A stretch of 64,000 bases of DNA from NCBI GenBank assembly GCA_013339895.1, contig JABACO010000002.1, positions 4,793,235-4,857,234 of the forward strand. The letters run 5' to 3'. Positions 1-10,577 of the stretch are shown here, piece by piece. The position numbers were made by a program, and so were the translations under genes. The stretch comes from Ephydatia muelleri. Taxonomy: Eukaryota; Porifera; Demospongiae; Spongillida; Spongillidae. A model generated the notes under the pieces. That model worked only from the letters and a program-made list of their open reading frames with translations, did no database searches and was not told the DNA's origin. How positions within the stretch are numbered: position 1 is the stretch's first letter; each line of letters starts with the position of its first letter.

Positions 1-383
1 GGTTGAAACTAGGAGCGAAAGGTGTGAAACTAAAGATATTTCCCAGCAAAGTGTCCGCCAAAGTGCTCAAGGGCACGAAGTACGAAAACATGGGATCGCT
101 GTTTACAGGACCGTCGGTGCTGGTGTTTTCCGAGTCTCCTGTTCTGTCTGACCTTCTGACGGTGACTAAGGGCGAAAAGAAGCTAATGGTCCTGGGAGGG
201 TTGCTAGAGAACCAGCTGTTTACGCCCAAAGGGCTGGACAGCTACACCAAGCTTCCATCTCTGGAAGCGACACGTCAGGAGCTAGTGGGCATTCTCTCCC
301 ACCCTCAGACCGCACTTAGCTCCCTGCTTCAGAGCAGTGCTGCAAGACTGTCCCATATGCTCAACCAGATAAGCAAAAACTGA
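1..383 (+). CDS. MRPL10: Mitochondrial ribosomal protein L10 (uL10m), C-terminal exon, 5' partial
   Basis: The open frame runs from the window edge to a TGA at 381-383 and gives about 126 residues. The C-terminal half has the pattern I know from mitochondrial L10: a hydrophobic stretch (LMVLGGLLENQLFT), then a KLPSLEATRQELVG motif and a leucine-rich tail ending MLNQISKN. In the family this protein forms the base of the mitoribosomal L7/L12 stalk. The first ATG-like codon in this frame is a TTG, so the true start and the N-terminal mitochondrial targeting region lie upstream of the window. No frameshift is seen. The next gene, the PARP, is on the opposite strand and its 3' end faces this one. 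Function is inferred from remembered family patterns, not from a search. Confidence 0.8.
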   Translation, partial: LKLGAKGVKLKIFPSKVSAKVLKGTKYENMGSLFTGPSVLVFSESPVLSDLLTVTKGEKKLMVLGGLLENQLFTPKGLDSYTKLPSLEATRQELVGILSHPQTALSSLLQSSAARLSHMLNQISKN

Positions 384-1300
384 GCAGAAAGAAGCATAGA
401 CGCTAGATTTGTTTCAGTTGTTCAACATCATTACATCGTTATCTTTCAATGCATAGTATAATGCCATCAATAAGTTGGTTGCAAATATCATATAAATACT
501 TTTTATAACAGCGTATTTATATGCCAGGTGTTTGCAATTGTTTGAGTAATTAAGCACTTCATATGCATTACAGTAGTAGTTTGGCAAATACATCAAATGT
601 CCTACACTCCTACACGTAGTCATAAGTGGTAAAATAATCATATTTCAAACCACATATTCAAAGCCCTCTATTTAAGATCAGGGTTACAGCAAATAATTAT
701 GTATAGGTAGCACAGTACTGAAATTATGTTCATGTAGATTATTTGCGAACACCCGGTGTACTGTACAGGGCACCCCATGATCAAGCAAAATTATAATGTA
801 CAATTTGTTGATAATGGCATACTGTGACGTAAAGTCCATATAAGCCATCCCGACATTCACTTAAAATGTGTGACCATGCAATCTTGATGCAGTGGTTCGA
901 AATTTGGATCAATAAATTAAAGCAATACTGAAGAAAAAATCGTTGTAGCAATCAATTACAAAATGCCTGCAGGTCTTAGGAGTGAGAAGTTAATCGCCAT
1001 TCAAAGCCACCTGAATATTGTATGTGCGCATGGAGGTCTATATGGATTTTGCTTAGGTGTTGCCTTAATTGAAAAATACTACGGAAGCACAGCATCCTCA
1101 CATGGTTGTTGCTACTGAGTGTAGGTTCTCTACTAGAAACTAACTGAAAACTTGATTTGGGATAGCCTTATTGTGGGGATGTAATCTTAATGTAACGATA
1201 ACCTAGTCGATGATACGATAGCCTTAATGTAGCCATTATGGGAGATGATAACACATTCATGTGAAATGACACAAGAAAAAAAAAATCCATCGCCTGGGAT
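384..1300. other. Intergenic, nothing recognised
   Basis: This is AT-rich sequence downstream of the MRPL10 stop. Only short open frames without splice context are present. I see no RNA gene or clear repeat here. Confidence 0.6.
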
Positions 1301-1309
1301 TTGTTTAGG

Positions 1310-1400
1310 CCATTCCAAATGTGATAATAGTTTCCCGTCCGGACCTTTTTCCAAAACCCATGCGGGCGGGCGGCTATTATCCATTATTTGCATACAAATT
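1310..1400 (+). repeat. Left arm of an imperfect inverted repeat (partner 2725-2797)
   Basis: The core ATGTGATAATAGTTTCCCGT recurs in reverse complement at about 2750-2772. Both arms are preceded by GGCCATTC and followed by a GCGGGCGG-type block and a TCCATTATT block. The two arms flank about 1.35 kb that holds a poly-C tract and GC-rich palindromes, so the whole may be an old non-autonomous transposon or a nested set. The boundaries are approximate. Confidence 0.55.
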
Positions 1401-1794
1401 ATTAAAAATCAATACATTTATTTCTATCCATCTTACATCATCAGGCGTGAAAGCGAAAGGTAGCAGAACTGAAAATGATGGCGCTGTATATCCGGAGCTG
1501 TAGCTGCTGATGTCTGAGGCGTTTTGAGCCTAGAAATACGCAAGTCTTCTATAAAAGCGGCTCTTATTTAAATGGCGGACATCTTCTTGTACTGCACTCA
1601 GTATAATGATGCGTGCATGTGTTGATGCTGATTTTCTTTTGTGCATTTAAAATGCATCTCTTGACAACAACTTCTGGAATATCCTCTGAGGGAAAATCCA
1701 CCTCGGTCCTTGAAACTACAGATTTCAAGAACAGCCCAAACGATTTAGTAACTTCACCACAATTCAGGTAATGCACTTATCAATGCCACCCGGT

Positions 1795-1795
<1 letters not shown>

Positions 1796-1836
<41 letters not shown>
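1796..1836. repeat. Poly-C tract, 41 nt
   Basis: Uninterrupted C run between CGGTA and GTACGGGCG. It belongs to a set of long G/C homopolymers in the window, several of which sit at transposon termini. Its exact length is likely unreliable. Confidence 0.9.
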
Positions 1837-1837
<1 letters not shown>

Positions 1838-2160
1838 TACGGGCGATGCCGGGATTAGGAAATTTAATATGGCGCCGAAGGCGCCCACGTTCATGGCCGA
1901 AACATTGCAAAAAAAATTTGGTGCTAGACGGGTGGTTTTTGACACTGGATTCGGATTCCGGGTGCAAATTGACCTGGTCCCTCGCGCCTTCGGCGCGGCC
2001 CTAAACCCAAAACCCAAAACCCAAAATGTATATCCTAACAGCGTCAAATGCCGCGTCTTAGGAGGGGATTTGAAAATATTTGACCGGCGTGACGTGTTTA
2101 GGTAGGGGCGGTTTGATATGATAGGGGATTTGACATTATAGCCACGCCTACTGTGGATAT
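1837..2160. repeat. GC-rich repeat with opposed palindromic motifs
   Basis: GGCGCCGAAGGCGCC near 1872 and GCGCCTTCGGCGCGG near 1985 are near reverse complements about 110 bp apart. They are followed by three direct copies of ACCCAAA (about 2005-2025). The base composition differs sharply from the AT-rich flanks. It probably represents a non-autonomous mobile element. No coding signal is convincing, because the open frames here are driven by the homopolymer. Confidence 0.45.
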
Positions 2161-2724
2161 TGACTATTGTACATGTACTTGTATTGAAATATGGCGCAAG
2201 AGAAAAGTGTTCTAGTGTGTTTGGGAGACAATAGGAGAATGGTAACATTTTCAAGTGCGCGGAGGAGGGACTGCCCATTGACAAAGTGATTAAGACAGCA
2301 TTCTGCGACGTTCTTGGCGGCGAAGTTGAGCATATTAGTATACTGATACAGATAGAAGAGCGTTACGGTAGAGGGTTACCTCCACACAACCCATTTCGTT
2401 CACAGGATAAAAACAGATATTCTTGCAGTTCTCACCAAAAAAATACACGAAGGTTATGTCTTCACTACTTGATGTACATTTCCATGTACAGTCTGCCCTC
2501 CTGATAAACACACCACTTTATAAGCTTGTTCCCTCCTTACAAGCTCAGGGGTGTGTACCTAAATTAATTCATAACCTGGGGCAAAGGACAGTGTGTCTAG
2601 TCTTTTACAGTTTGTGGTAACATTCGTCGTACACGGACACGTTAATCAAAATCTCACACAAATAAGTATTCCGATAAACATTCAAATTAATATTCCGATA
2701 ATTAGAATAATGGACATAATGGTG

Positions 2725-2797
2725 ACTAGCCTATAATGATGCGGGCGGAGGACGGGAAACTATTATCACATTACGAATGTGGCTTGAATGGCCTTAT
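2725..2797 (-). repeat. Right arm of the inverted repeat (partner 1310-1400)
   Basis: Reverse complement of the arm at 1310-1400 with an exact core of about 22 bp. It ends within a few bases of the PARP stop codon, so it lies in, or supplies part of, the PARP 3' untranslated region. Confidence 0.55.
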
Positions 2798-5700
2798 ATG
2801 TATTCAATAAGGTATGCAGGATAGGCCTTCTCGTTGTCATAGGCCATGTATACTTGGGAACCTCCTGTCAAACCTGTCACTGTGTCATATTTCAGCTGGT
2901 CAATCTGCAGACCACTGCGTACTTCTTTTGGTTTAGGAGGAGGAACTCTCAGAGTAGAATCTGGAGCACAGTTATAACTTTCACCTGTCAGGAGCTTCAC
3001 CAGGAACATCTCCTTCAGTCCTGTACTGGCATTGATGTGGGCATAGCTGTTTGAATAGCTTGCATTCGCGGCAAAGTAATTTGCCCTCCCCCACATTCCT
3101 TCTGCACTGTACCTCATGTCAAAGCCATCTTCACTTTCATAGATCAATCTAGGCTCATTCGTACGAGTGCCATGGAACAGCTCCTTCTCATTCACTTTTC
3201 CATCATTTTTCACATGGAGTCTCTTCCTGTGCAGAAAGTACCTTTCCCAGAGCCACTTGTTTTGAATTCGTTTGACTGACAGAATTGTACATACAGATTG
3301 TGGCATTGACTGCTGGAACAGCTGAGCTACATGTTTCCATTCTGCAGTTTCGCGAGACAAAAGGAAAAGTTCTGTGGTCTTGTTTTGAGGTTGCCATTCA
3401 GGAGGAAATGTTAGGAAGAAGTTGCTGCTTAAGGAGTGGGGAATACTCTTACTGGGAGTGGCACTTTCCAACATTGCAAGTATGCTAGCCTTTGAATTTT
3501 CGAGGTTATCTTTTAAGCCCCTTAGCAACATTGTATGAATTATTTCATCTTCATGAATGTCATCATCTAGGGTGCTGTTAGCTTCTTCAGTACCCACTTG
3601 TTGTGCAGGTATTGAGAAAGAAAGTGAAGTAGTGGCAGGAACCTGTTGGAGACAGCTTCGTTTCTCGACACATCTTCGTTTCTTAGTTGTTTTATTAGTT
3701 TGAGTCATGGTTGTAAAGTCAATGCTGTATGTATTTCCACCTATGGTGAAGGAGTAGTTTCCTGAAGGGTTTTTTGCATACTCAATTGATAGCACTTTAC
3801 AAAGCTCCACATTATATGGGATGAATGTGTCATTGTCATCTTGCCACACCCAGGAATCTGCTGCTGTAGTTTCTATTTTCAACACCCCTGGCTTAGAGCT
3901 AGAATCTTTTGTAGTCACGTCTGAGCTTGATGGAATGGACATACTTTGAGACTGTGTGTTTCTGGATATGGTACTGTTTTCGTTGCTGGCAAGTTTGATG
4001 GTGCTAGAGAAATCTGGCGGATTTGGAAGTCTCTGTGAGCATTTGTACAGTGCTGACATAAATGCATCAATGATCGAGCTGTTGTCTGGCAGAACACATC
4101 GAACTTTCTGAACATGAGATTTGGTGCCAGTGTCAAGTTTGCAGAAATGATTTATTGCATTAAGCAGAGCTTGAGCAAATACATCTGGTGGAATGTTTGA
4201 ACCAAAAATGGAAAAGGATACACTTTCTATCTTCTCAGCTTTTGCTATATTCAGAACTTTTGAAAAGGTGCTGCCAATTTCTATTTCCTTATGTGTGCCG
4301 CCAAGTTCCCAGTGAGGCCACACAACATGGATCACCCTCCGGCAAAGTAGACTACCACCACCGAGACATACAGCTTCACCTGTTTTCAGCTTACCATGAC
4401 TTGCAATGTAATTGTAGCTATCTGAATGAATGGAGGGTCCTCCAGCATCAGCAATGAGCTTTGCTACTCCATCCTTGTGCTGCAAGTTCTCATTTGCATT
4501 ATTCACTATTGCATACACATTTTCATTAATGAGGCTTCCTTGCACAACTTCAAATTTGATACAATGTGACAAGGGAGCTGGTTGTATAAAAACTGGATTT
4601 TGAATGGTGATGTTCATTTTTCTGTACCCTTGTGAACAGCAAACAAATAACTGGTCCTGAAGTGTTTTGCAAAATCTGACAAAACCACTGCTTTCTACAA
4701 CATTAACATGTTGTGGATCTAGCAGTAGAGTTGTTTGATCAATATCTGCAATCATTGAGACCTGCAGCTTCTGTAATGCAGTTATAACATTTTCAATTGC
4801 TGATGGGTTTCCAGTGATGGTCAGATCATTCTTGGGGTACTTTGGAGCATCGACCTTCACATTGTATAGTTGTTCAATTTCATAAAGTTGACCTCTGTAC
4901 TTTGGTGATGCTAAAATGAGTCCCATGACAGGATCACTGAGGGTAAAACGTTGTTTTTGATTATCTGCATGAAACAGAATTATTTCTTTTGCTCTCTTTA
5001 AGTCCTCATCAGAAACCTCTAGTGGAGCAATGATCAACATGGATTCAGAGATCTCATCAATTTCTACTTCAACAGCCAATGAATGGATGTTTATTTCATT
5101 ATCTCTAAGTCCCTTAATGATTGCTGGTGCACACAGTTTGGGAAGCTTTGTCAGTTTCCCCCTTGTGCAGCTTCCACTCTCCCTAGTAAGGATGAATGTT
5201 TTGAGGGGATCTATGCATTTTGGATCACCCCATAGCTTAAATGATACGCATGTTGTGTCAGGGTCATTTTGATTGGTGTGGTTCTGCACAAACTGAATCA
5301 TAACATCCTGCTGGGCCTCTTGCTGGGTTTTCAGTTGTTGCCAGTGCTTAAACCACATTTTAACGTATTTTGAATCAATTTGAACATCAAATAAGGTTTC
5401 ATCATACTCAGTTTCAATGTAGCACTTCAGTATTTCCATCACAGCATTGACAGAATTAATTGTACCTTTCAATGTAACTGTGCAATCATTAGTTAGATTT
5501 GTTACCAAAGAGAATTCTACCTTGTTTTTCTCTGCTTTTGACTGGAGCTTGTGCTTTGCTTCAAGATACTGGGCTTGAGAAAGAGAAACAGGGATGACTT
5601 TTGTAACAACGTGAGTAGAATTGATAGTGTCTTCAATGTCTTTCAAGCACATATCAGCTTCCTGTTTTGTCAATGCATGGATGATAATGGACCCCTCAGT

Positions 5701-6645
5701 AGTGGTCACAACGTTTGCTCTATACTTCTTCTCCAAGTCACAATCAATATCCTTCACAATGTACATAGCTTCCTTTACCACTGTGCCTTGGCAAGAAGAT
5801 GGGCAAAGCTTCTATAAGGGGAAAAAAGTGCATTCAGCATTTATTATTTTACATTATAATACACTCACTTGCATATCACTGCAGATGGTAACAAAATCTT
5901 CAGGGGTTTGGCTGAAGATGGAAATGTCAAGAGTTACCCCATCATTGTCTTTGATGAAAGAGTAAAAAGCTAGTTTTTTTTTCTGCGGAATGAGAATAAA
6001 CTTTTCAATTAGGGTTTTGTATTCTGCATTACCTGCACATTGAAATGTGAATATTTGCTGTTGCACATTGCTGAGAAACTTTATCTGCAAGATTTCTAGA
6101 GACTTGATGACATCCTTCTGGTTTCCAACCAGCATAACTTCCTCTCGTATTAAAGAAACCTTTGCAGGCAGAGAAGAGAGAAACAATTCTCTATCCTTAG
6201 TTGCCATAGATCTGAGATGCCCTAGCACTATCTGTGTGTGACTTTCTGGCCAATTTGATTGAACACATTGACAGTACTTTTTGTCTGTACTATAGAATGC
6301 TTGTAGTTTGTATCCGACTGCTATTGAAGTTTTGTTAAGTTTAGATGCAGTTTTTTGAGCAGCATCTGGAGATGAGCAGATTATGTAGGCATAACCAACA
6401 CAGTGCCCAGTGACATCTTTGTGCACAGCAATGTCAATGATATGTGACTCTTGCACACCCTGATTGGCTGCATGCTGGCGTATCTGTGCTTCTGTGATGA
6501 CTGGAGGCAGTCCTTCACTGATGAAGAGACTAAGGGAGTTGGGTTTATATGTGGCTGAGGTCATTATGACGAGCTGTGAATCAGAGCAAATATCAAAATT
6601 AATAATTTGGCCATGATACATCACAGCAATGGGATTGTATAACAT
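2794..6645 (-). CDS. Macro-domain poly(ADP-ribose) polymerase, PARP14-like
   Basis: Two exons join in frame. Exon 1 spans 6645-5869 and ends at a GTGAGT donor. Exon 2 spans 5811-2794 after a TTATAG acceptor. The product is about 1264 aa. Domains in order: an RRM-like fold (about residues 35-120), several KH-like segments, one macro domain (about 670-815, with the VNNANENLQH and GGPS signatures that bind ADP-ribose), a WWE domain (about 907-975) and a C-terminal PARP catalytic domain (about 1063-1264). In the catalytic domain the HGT histidine and the YFA tyrosine are present. The position of the PARP1 catalytic glutamate reads QVYMAYD, i.e. valine, which predicts mono-ADP-ribosylation. A TGA lies directly before the chosen ATG; an additional 5' exon cannot be excluded. 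Vertebrate macroPARPs act in antiviral and stress responses; that role here is inference. Confidence 0.88.
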
Positions 6646-7967
6646 TCAGAAGGATCTTTTGAATTTCAATAAAAATATGCATTTGTATCATTTGTGATAT
6701 TGGGACTGAGCATTAAAGCAGGGTGGTGGGGAGAAATGTTTATATGTACAATGTTGTAGTGGGAATTCAGGAGGGGGGTCAGTAATGAATATTCAGTTAT
6801 AAGCACTGCTGAGAGTATTCAAATTTGCAACCACACCCTTTTTGTACTCTGTTAATGGTAATATGAATAGAATGCCTACAATTTGAAATCAGTGCCACAG
6901 GCAAGGAAAGTTGGACGTTCAGTCCATTACACTGGATTACTGATATGCTAAGGTTTTGATGACATTCATGCAATGCTGGCCACAAGCAGCCTAGATCTGC
7001 AGTTCACGAGCAAGCTATATATGGCTCCTGGGATGTGATTCATGGAATATAAATGCACATGAAGCATGCGCAACCCAAGTGGTTCAGCAATCAACATGGT
7101 AAGCTTTCTGTGATGCAGTGCCAGCATACGTTGCTTCTCAAACATGACTAGAGAGTGGATGCATGTCTGCAGCGATAGTTGCATGAGTCAACACCATTGG
7201 CATCAAGCCACTGAACTATGTTTCCGAAATAGTTCCATTTTCTCATATTTGCTCATCTTCAAAAATAAAAAGACCCATGTCTTCTAAAATAAATAAATTC
7301 AATTACTCTATGACAATTTGTTTTTCAAATTTGCTAAGCTATATTCTAGTCCCTGCTCTAACCCTAGAAAATTTTTATTCTATTTTTTATTCTATTTGCA
7401 GGTTTCTAGGGATAATAGCTGAGCGTGTTATTCTACATACTGCGTGATTAATACCCAATGCTGAACAGCTATTTCTATAAATGGACTATAATCTCATTTC
7501 ACTTACACTTTGAAAGCATAAATTATACTAGCGTCCACCTCTATTTTATTCTATTGCATAGAATAAAGCTACAAATTTTACCATTTATGTATCCCCGCAA
7601 TCGCACTGCCTTAGTTCCACTACAGCTTCCGCTCTTAACATTTTGTTTGGGGATTCTATCTGTAGTATGATTCTGTATACAATATCTGTGCACTGGATGT
7701 CTCAAAGAAACGTGGTTTCACGATATTCTAAGTTAAAGTTTTTTATTCAATTTTTAATTCTATTTGAGAGTTTCTAGGATGTGCTTTCTTAGTACCAAAC
7801 AAATGAAGCTTTATCAATGAAGCTATGAAGCTTCATAAATTACTACTTAAATTGGTTAATAAGTTAACTAATATGACTGTAGCGCATTTTGTTTGCATTG
7901 TAAAAAATTTCAAACGTTTGGCTTTTATAGATATGCAACTTACCAGAAATAACTGGACCACAAATAG
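6646..7967. other. Intergenic, upstream of the PARP gene; nothing recognised
   Basis: AT-rich sequence that should include the PARP promoter, but no motif stands out. Two stretches near 7370-7415 and 7735-7790 share a TTTTTATTCTATTT...GTTTCTAGG pattern and may be weak dispersed repeats. Confidence 0.5.
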
Positions 7968-7987
7968 GGCGTAGAATACCGGAGAGT

Positions 7988-8020
<33 letters not shown>
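7988..8020. repeat. Poly-G tract, 33 nt, inside the left end of hAT copy 1
   Basis: Uninterrupted G run 20 bp inside the element terminus, followed by a GGGCTCAGGCTCC...GGGGGCTCAGCCCCC palindromic block. The same arrangement is found at the homologous end at about 39866-40000. Confidence 0.9.
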
Positions 8021-8021
<1 letters not shown>

Positions 8022-8293
8022 GAGGGCTCAGGCTCCTCCCCGGCTAATTGTTGAGGGGGCTCAGCCCCCGCCTCGGCGTACTTATGCGCTATGATTTAAT
8101 TGTGTGTTAGACCCGCCTTCTAATTTGCAAATCGTGCACGTGCACAACGATGAAGCGAATTGACTACTATTTCGTGCAAAATAAGATTTGTCAGCAACCA
8201 ATATCGACAGCAGCTGAGCCTAGTAAGTACTTATAGATGCTTGTGAACATCCCGTGAGCAAAGGCAACGCTGATGATCATGAATCGATCATGG

Positions 8294-9440
8294 TGTCAGA
8301 GGCATAATTGACTCCCAGGCATAAATGACTCCCCCAGTCATTAACGCCTAAGGTACTAATGACTCCCACAAGGCATGCATGACTCCCCAGCTGGAATTCT
8401 AAGAACCACGTTTTTTTAGGTGCGCTTAAAGAGCTACTAAGGCGGATGATGAGTTCAGTGCTGTGGAGACGTATGTACGTAATAGCCAGTACCCCAAGGG
8501 CAGGACAAAGGAGAGAAGGCGAATTTAAGACGCAAGTGTAAAAATAATTTCAAGTTTGAAACAGGAATGTTATACTACAAGAAGGATGGTATCAACGAGG
8601 TATCAAAGTGGAAGATTTGCATGCCATCAGATGATGAAAAAAGGACGGATACTGGAGTCATGCCATTCTGGAATAGAAGGTATCTACGTATAAACTTTAT
8701 AACTTTTCAGTGTCCATGGATTGGGCTGTAGGGTTGCATCTAGGCAGAGATACAACAATTGAGAAGGTTTCAAGTCGTTTTTATTGGCGAAATAATTCAA
8801 AAAGTGGAAATGAATATCAAGAAGGCACAGGAAAGAGACAAATTTTACTATGACAAAAAACATTGACATAATTATTTTTGTATGTCATATTTTAGTAAAA
8901 ACACTACTAGATCGATGAAATGCGTTATTCAATGCGACCAATGTAGCCAGTGGTATCATTTCAGATGTGTGAACATCGAGCAAAAATTTATTCCTGACAC
9001 ATGGTTATGTAACATGGTTACATGGTTCAAGTTGCTCTAAATAGCACAATCTATGATCAATGTATCAGTATCAGTGTGTATGTGTTTCTTTTCTTTTTTT
9101 TTTTTTTTTTGTTACAGTACAAGTGCAATCAAGCGTTTTCTTACCTTCTACTATATAATATAGTACAGGGGAGTAAGATGCCACCCAAGTATGCACGAGC
9201 AGGCGTCGTATATGCCTAGTCGCCACCGACGGGCGAGTCATTTATGCCTAGGTGTAATTGACCGGGGGTTAATTAAGCCTAGGCTACAATAACTCCCAGG
9301 AGTCATTTGCATCAGGGGGGAGTCAATTATGCCTAGGCACATATGACTGGGGATTCATATGGTGTCTATGACTGGGGAGTCAATAATGCCTTGGCGTAGT
9401 CATATATGCCTATGACTGGGGAGTCAATTAATACGGGAGT
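8294..9440 (+). mobile_element. Decayed Ginger1-like DNA transposon inserted in hAT copy 1
   Basis: The insertion begins with TGTCAGAGGC, the same TGTCA terminus as the intact Ginger1 at 30710. Both ends carry many copies of a unit close to GGCATAAATGACTCCC: about four pointing inward at 8300-8400 and about eight inverted at 9225-9440. The sequence is absent from the second hAT copy, where the flanks are nearly contiguous. The right boundary is blurred because the expected TGACA end and duplication are not visible, suggesting a terminal deletion. The interior keeps two transposase fragments, described separately. Confidence 0.65.
8460..9010 (+). pseudogene. Ginger1 transposase remnants: integrase N-terminal piece and PHD finger
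   Basis: Around 8460-8690 the sequence reads, with one frame slip, as a segment containing YPKGRTKERR and then FKFETGMLYYKKDG. That is the pattern preceding the HHCC zinc finger in gypsy-integrase-like transposases. At about 8915-9010 it encodes a PHD-type zinc finger, with CVIQCDQCSQWYHFRCV followed by a TWLC end. The whole DDE core between them is missing. The order integrase N-terminus then PHD finger mirrors the larger Ginger1 at 30710-34479. Confidence 0.6.
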
Positions 9441-9469
9441 CATGCGTTAGGTAAGTCAGATGACCTCAA

Positions 9470-9830
9470 AGATGACCTCAGAGAAGTGTAACGAACCTAG
9501 ATCTGAAGAGCTATGTGGTTCGGGTAGAAAATTTCAGCTTAGTTGGAAAGCGAAGTACAACAGGATTAACGGACAAACGTCGTGTCTTTGTTCATTCAGC
9601 TTGTACAAATGCTTTCACGAGAGAAGGATTCATATGCAGCATTTGTTCGAAGACTCAAATCATACCTGCGCTCAACAATGACCCAAGAATGGTTAAATCA
9701 CATTTCAGTGATTTCTTGCCGTTCTGAAATAGTAAAAAACTTAGATTCAAACCAATTACTTGACGAATTAATCAAAAAAGCTGCTGTACGCATAATGTTT
9801 TCTCTCTCCATAAATGCAACACAGCCACAA
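9470..9830 (+). pseudogene. hAT transposase fragments (zinc-finger region fused to C-terminal region)
   Basis: An ATG at 9472 opens a frame containing KCNEPRSEELCGSGRKFQLSWKAKY in scattered form, resembling the TTF-type zinc-finger entry of hAT proteins. After a frame change the sequence reads DSYAAFVRRLKSYLR then MTQEWLNHISV and NLDSNQLLDELI, similar to the hAT dimerisation region. The large catalytic middle is absent. The copy at 30427-30699 (minus) retains the same arrangement with other point differences, so the internal deletion predates both copies. Confidence 0.55.
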
Positions 9831-9954
9831 TATAAATTAATGATCCTCATCGTACAAATGCATGTAGTTTGCAGTGTTTCCCACCCTCTACCAAACTTAT
9901 CAGTATCTGTATATGTACCCCCCCCCCTCCCCCCACCCCGAAAAACTCTACGCC

Positions 9955-10546
9955 TGATAGTAATTAATATTCATTTCATGAAATCATAAAACTAATTAGC
10001 GATACACTCTTCCGGAGAAGTTATTTTTAGCATGTCATAAGGTCAGCAGAAATACGTCGTACTATTATTGGTTCCATGGCGCGTAGGGCGTACAACTCGA
10101 CCGCAGTTGTTAATACGTACGCAATGGCATTCGTTGTTTCGAACGACCCCCACCCCAATCCGCTCCACTCCACTATCTGCCTCATATGTGTGTGCGCTAT
10201 GCGTGATGATATAAAAAGCTTTACTCAGCCTTTTAGTTGCTGCAACAAATAATTCCCTTTCTAGTAAAGCTTACTGAAGGCAACTGTCACAGAAAGGCAC
10301 AGAGAACAATGGCCCTTCTTGCAAAATCTGGACCCCCCCCCCCCCCCCCCATTACTCTGTACTAGCAACCTAAACCTAAAGCTAAAAGTGCCCCCCTAAC
10401 CTGTGGCTGTGGGAGCGAAAACTCTAACTAACTAACGCCTGAGTCGCTCAAACAGGAACGACCACGGTCATGAGGAACGATTAACTTCCAAAGGCGACTG
10501 TTTCAATGTTAGAGGGGTTGGAAGGAGGGAGGGGGGGGGGGGCGCG

Positions 10547-10577
<31 letters not shown>

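Larger units (their letters stand above)
7968..9954 (+). mobile_element. hAT-type element, internally deleted, copy 1
   Basis: Termini are GGCGTAGAATACC (left) and AACTCTACGCC (right, inverted), each next to a long G/C run. Parts 7968-8293 and about 9445-9954 match, in reverse complement, the outer parts of 30100-40013, so these are two copies of one family. Inside are fragments of a hAT transposase: a MKRIDYYFVQNK start near 8150, a KFQLSWKAKYN zinc-finger-type segment near 9530, and a RRLKSYLRSTMTQ dimerisation-like segment near 9640, in different frames. The middle of the gene is missing, so the element is non-autonomous. It is interrupted by a decayed Ginger1-like insertion from 8294. No clean target duplication is visible for this copy. 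Confidence 0.7.

Noticed and set aside
1754..2284. 176-codon frame with a glycine run
   Set aside because: The glycine run is the 41-nt homopolymer; flanks match a GC-rich repeat and not a gene.
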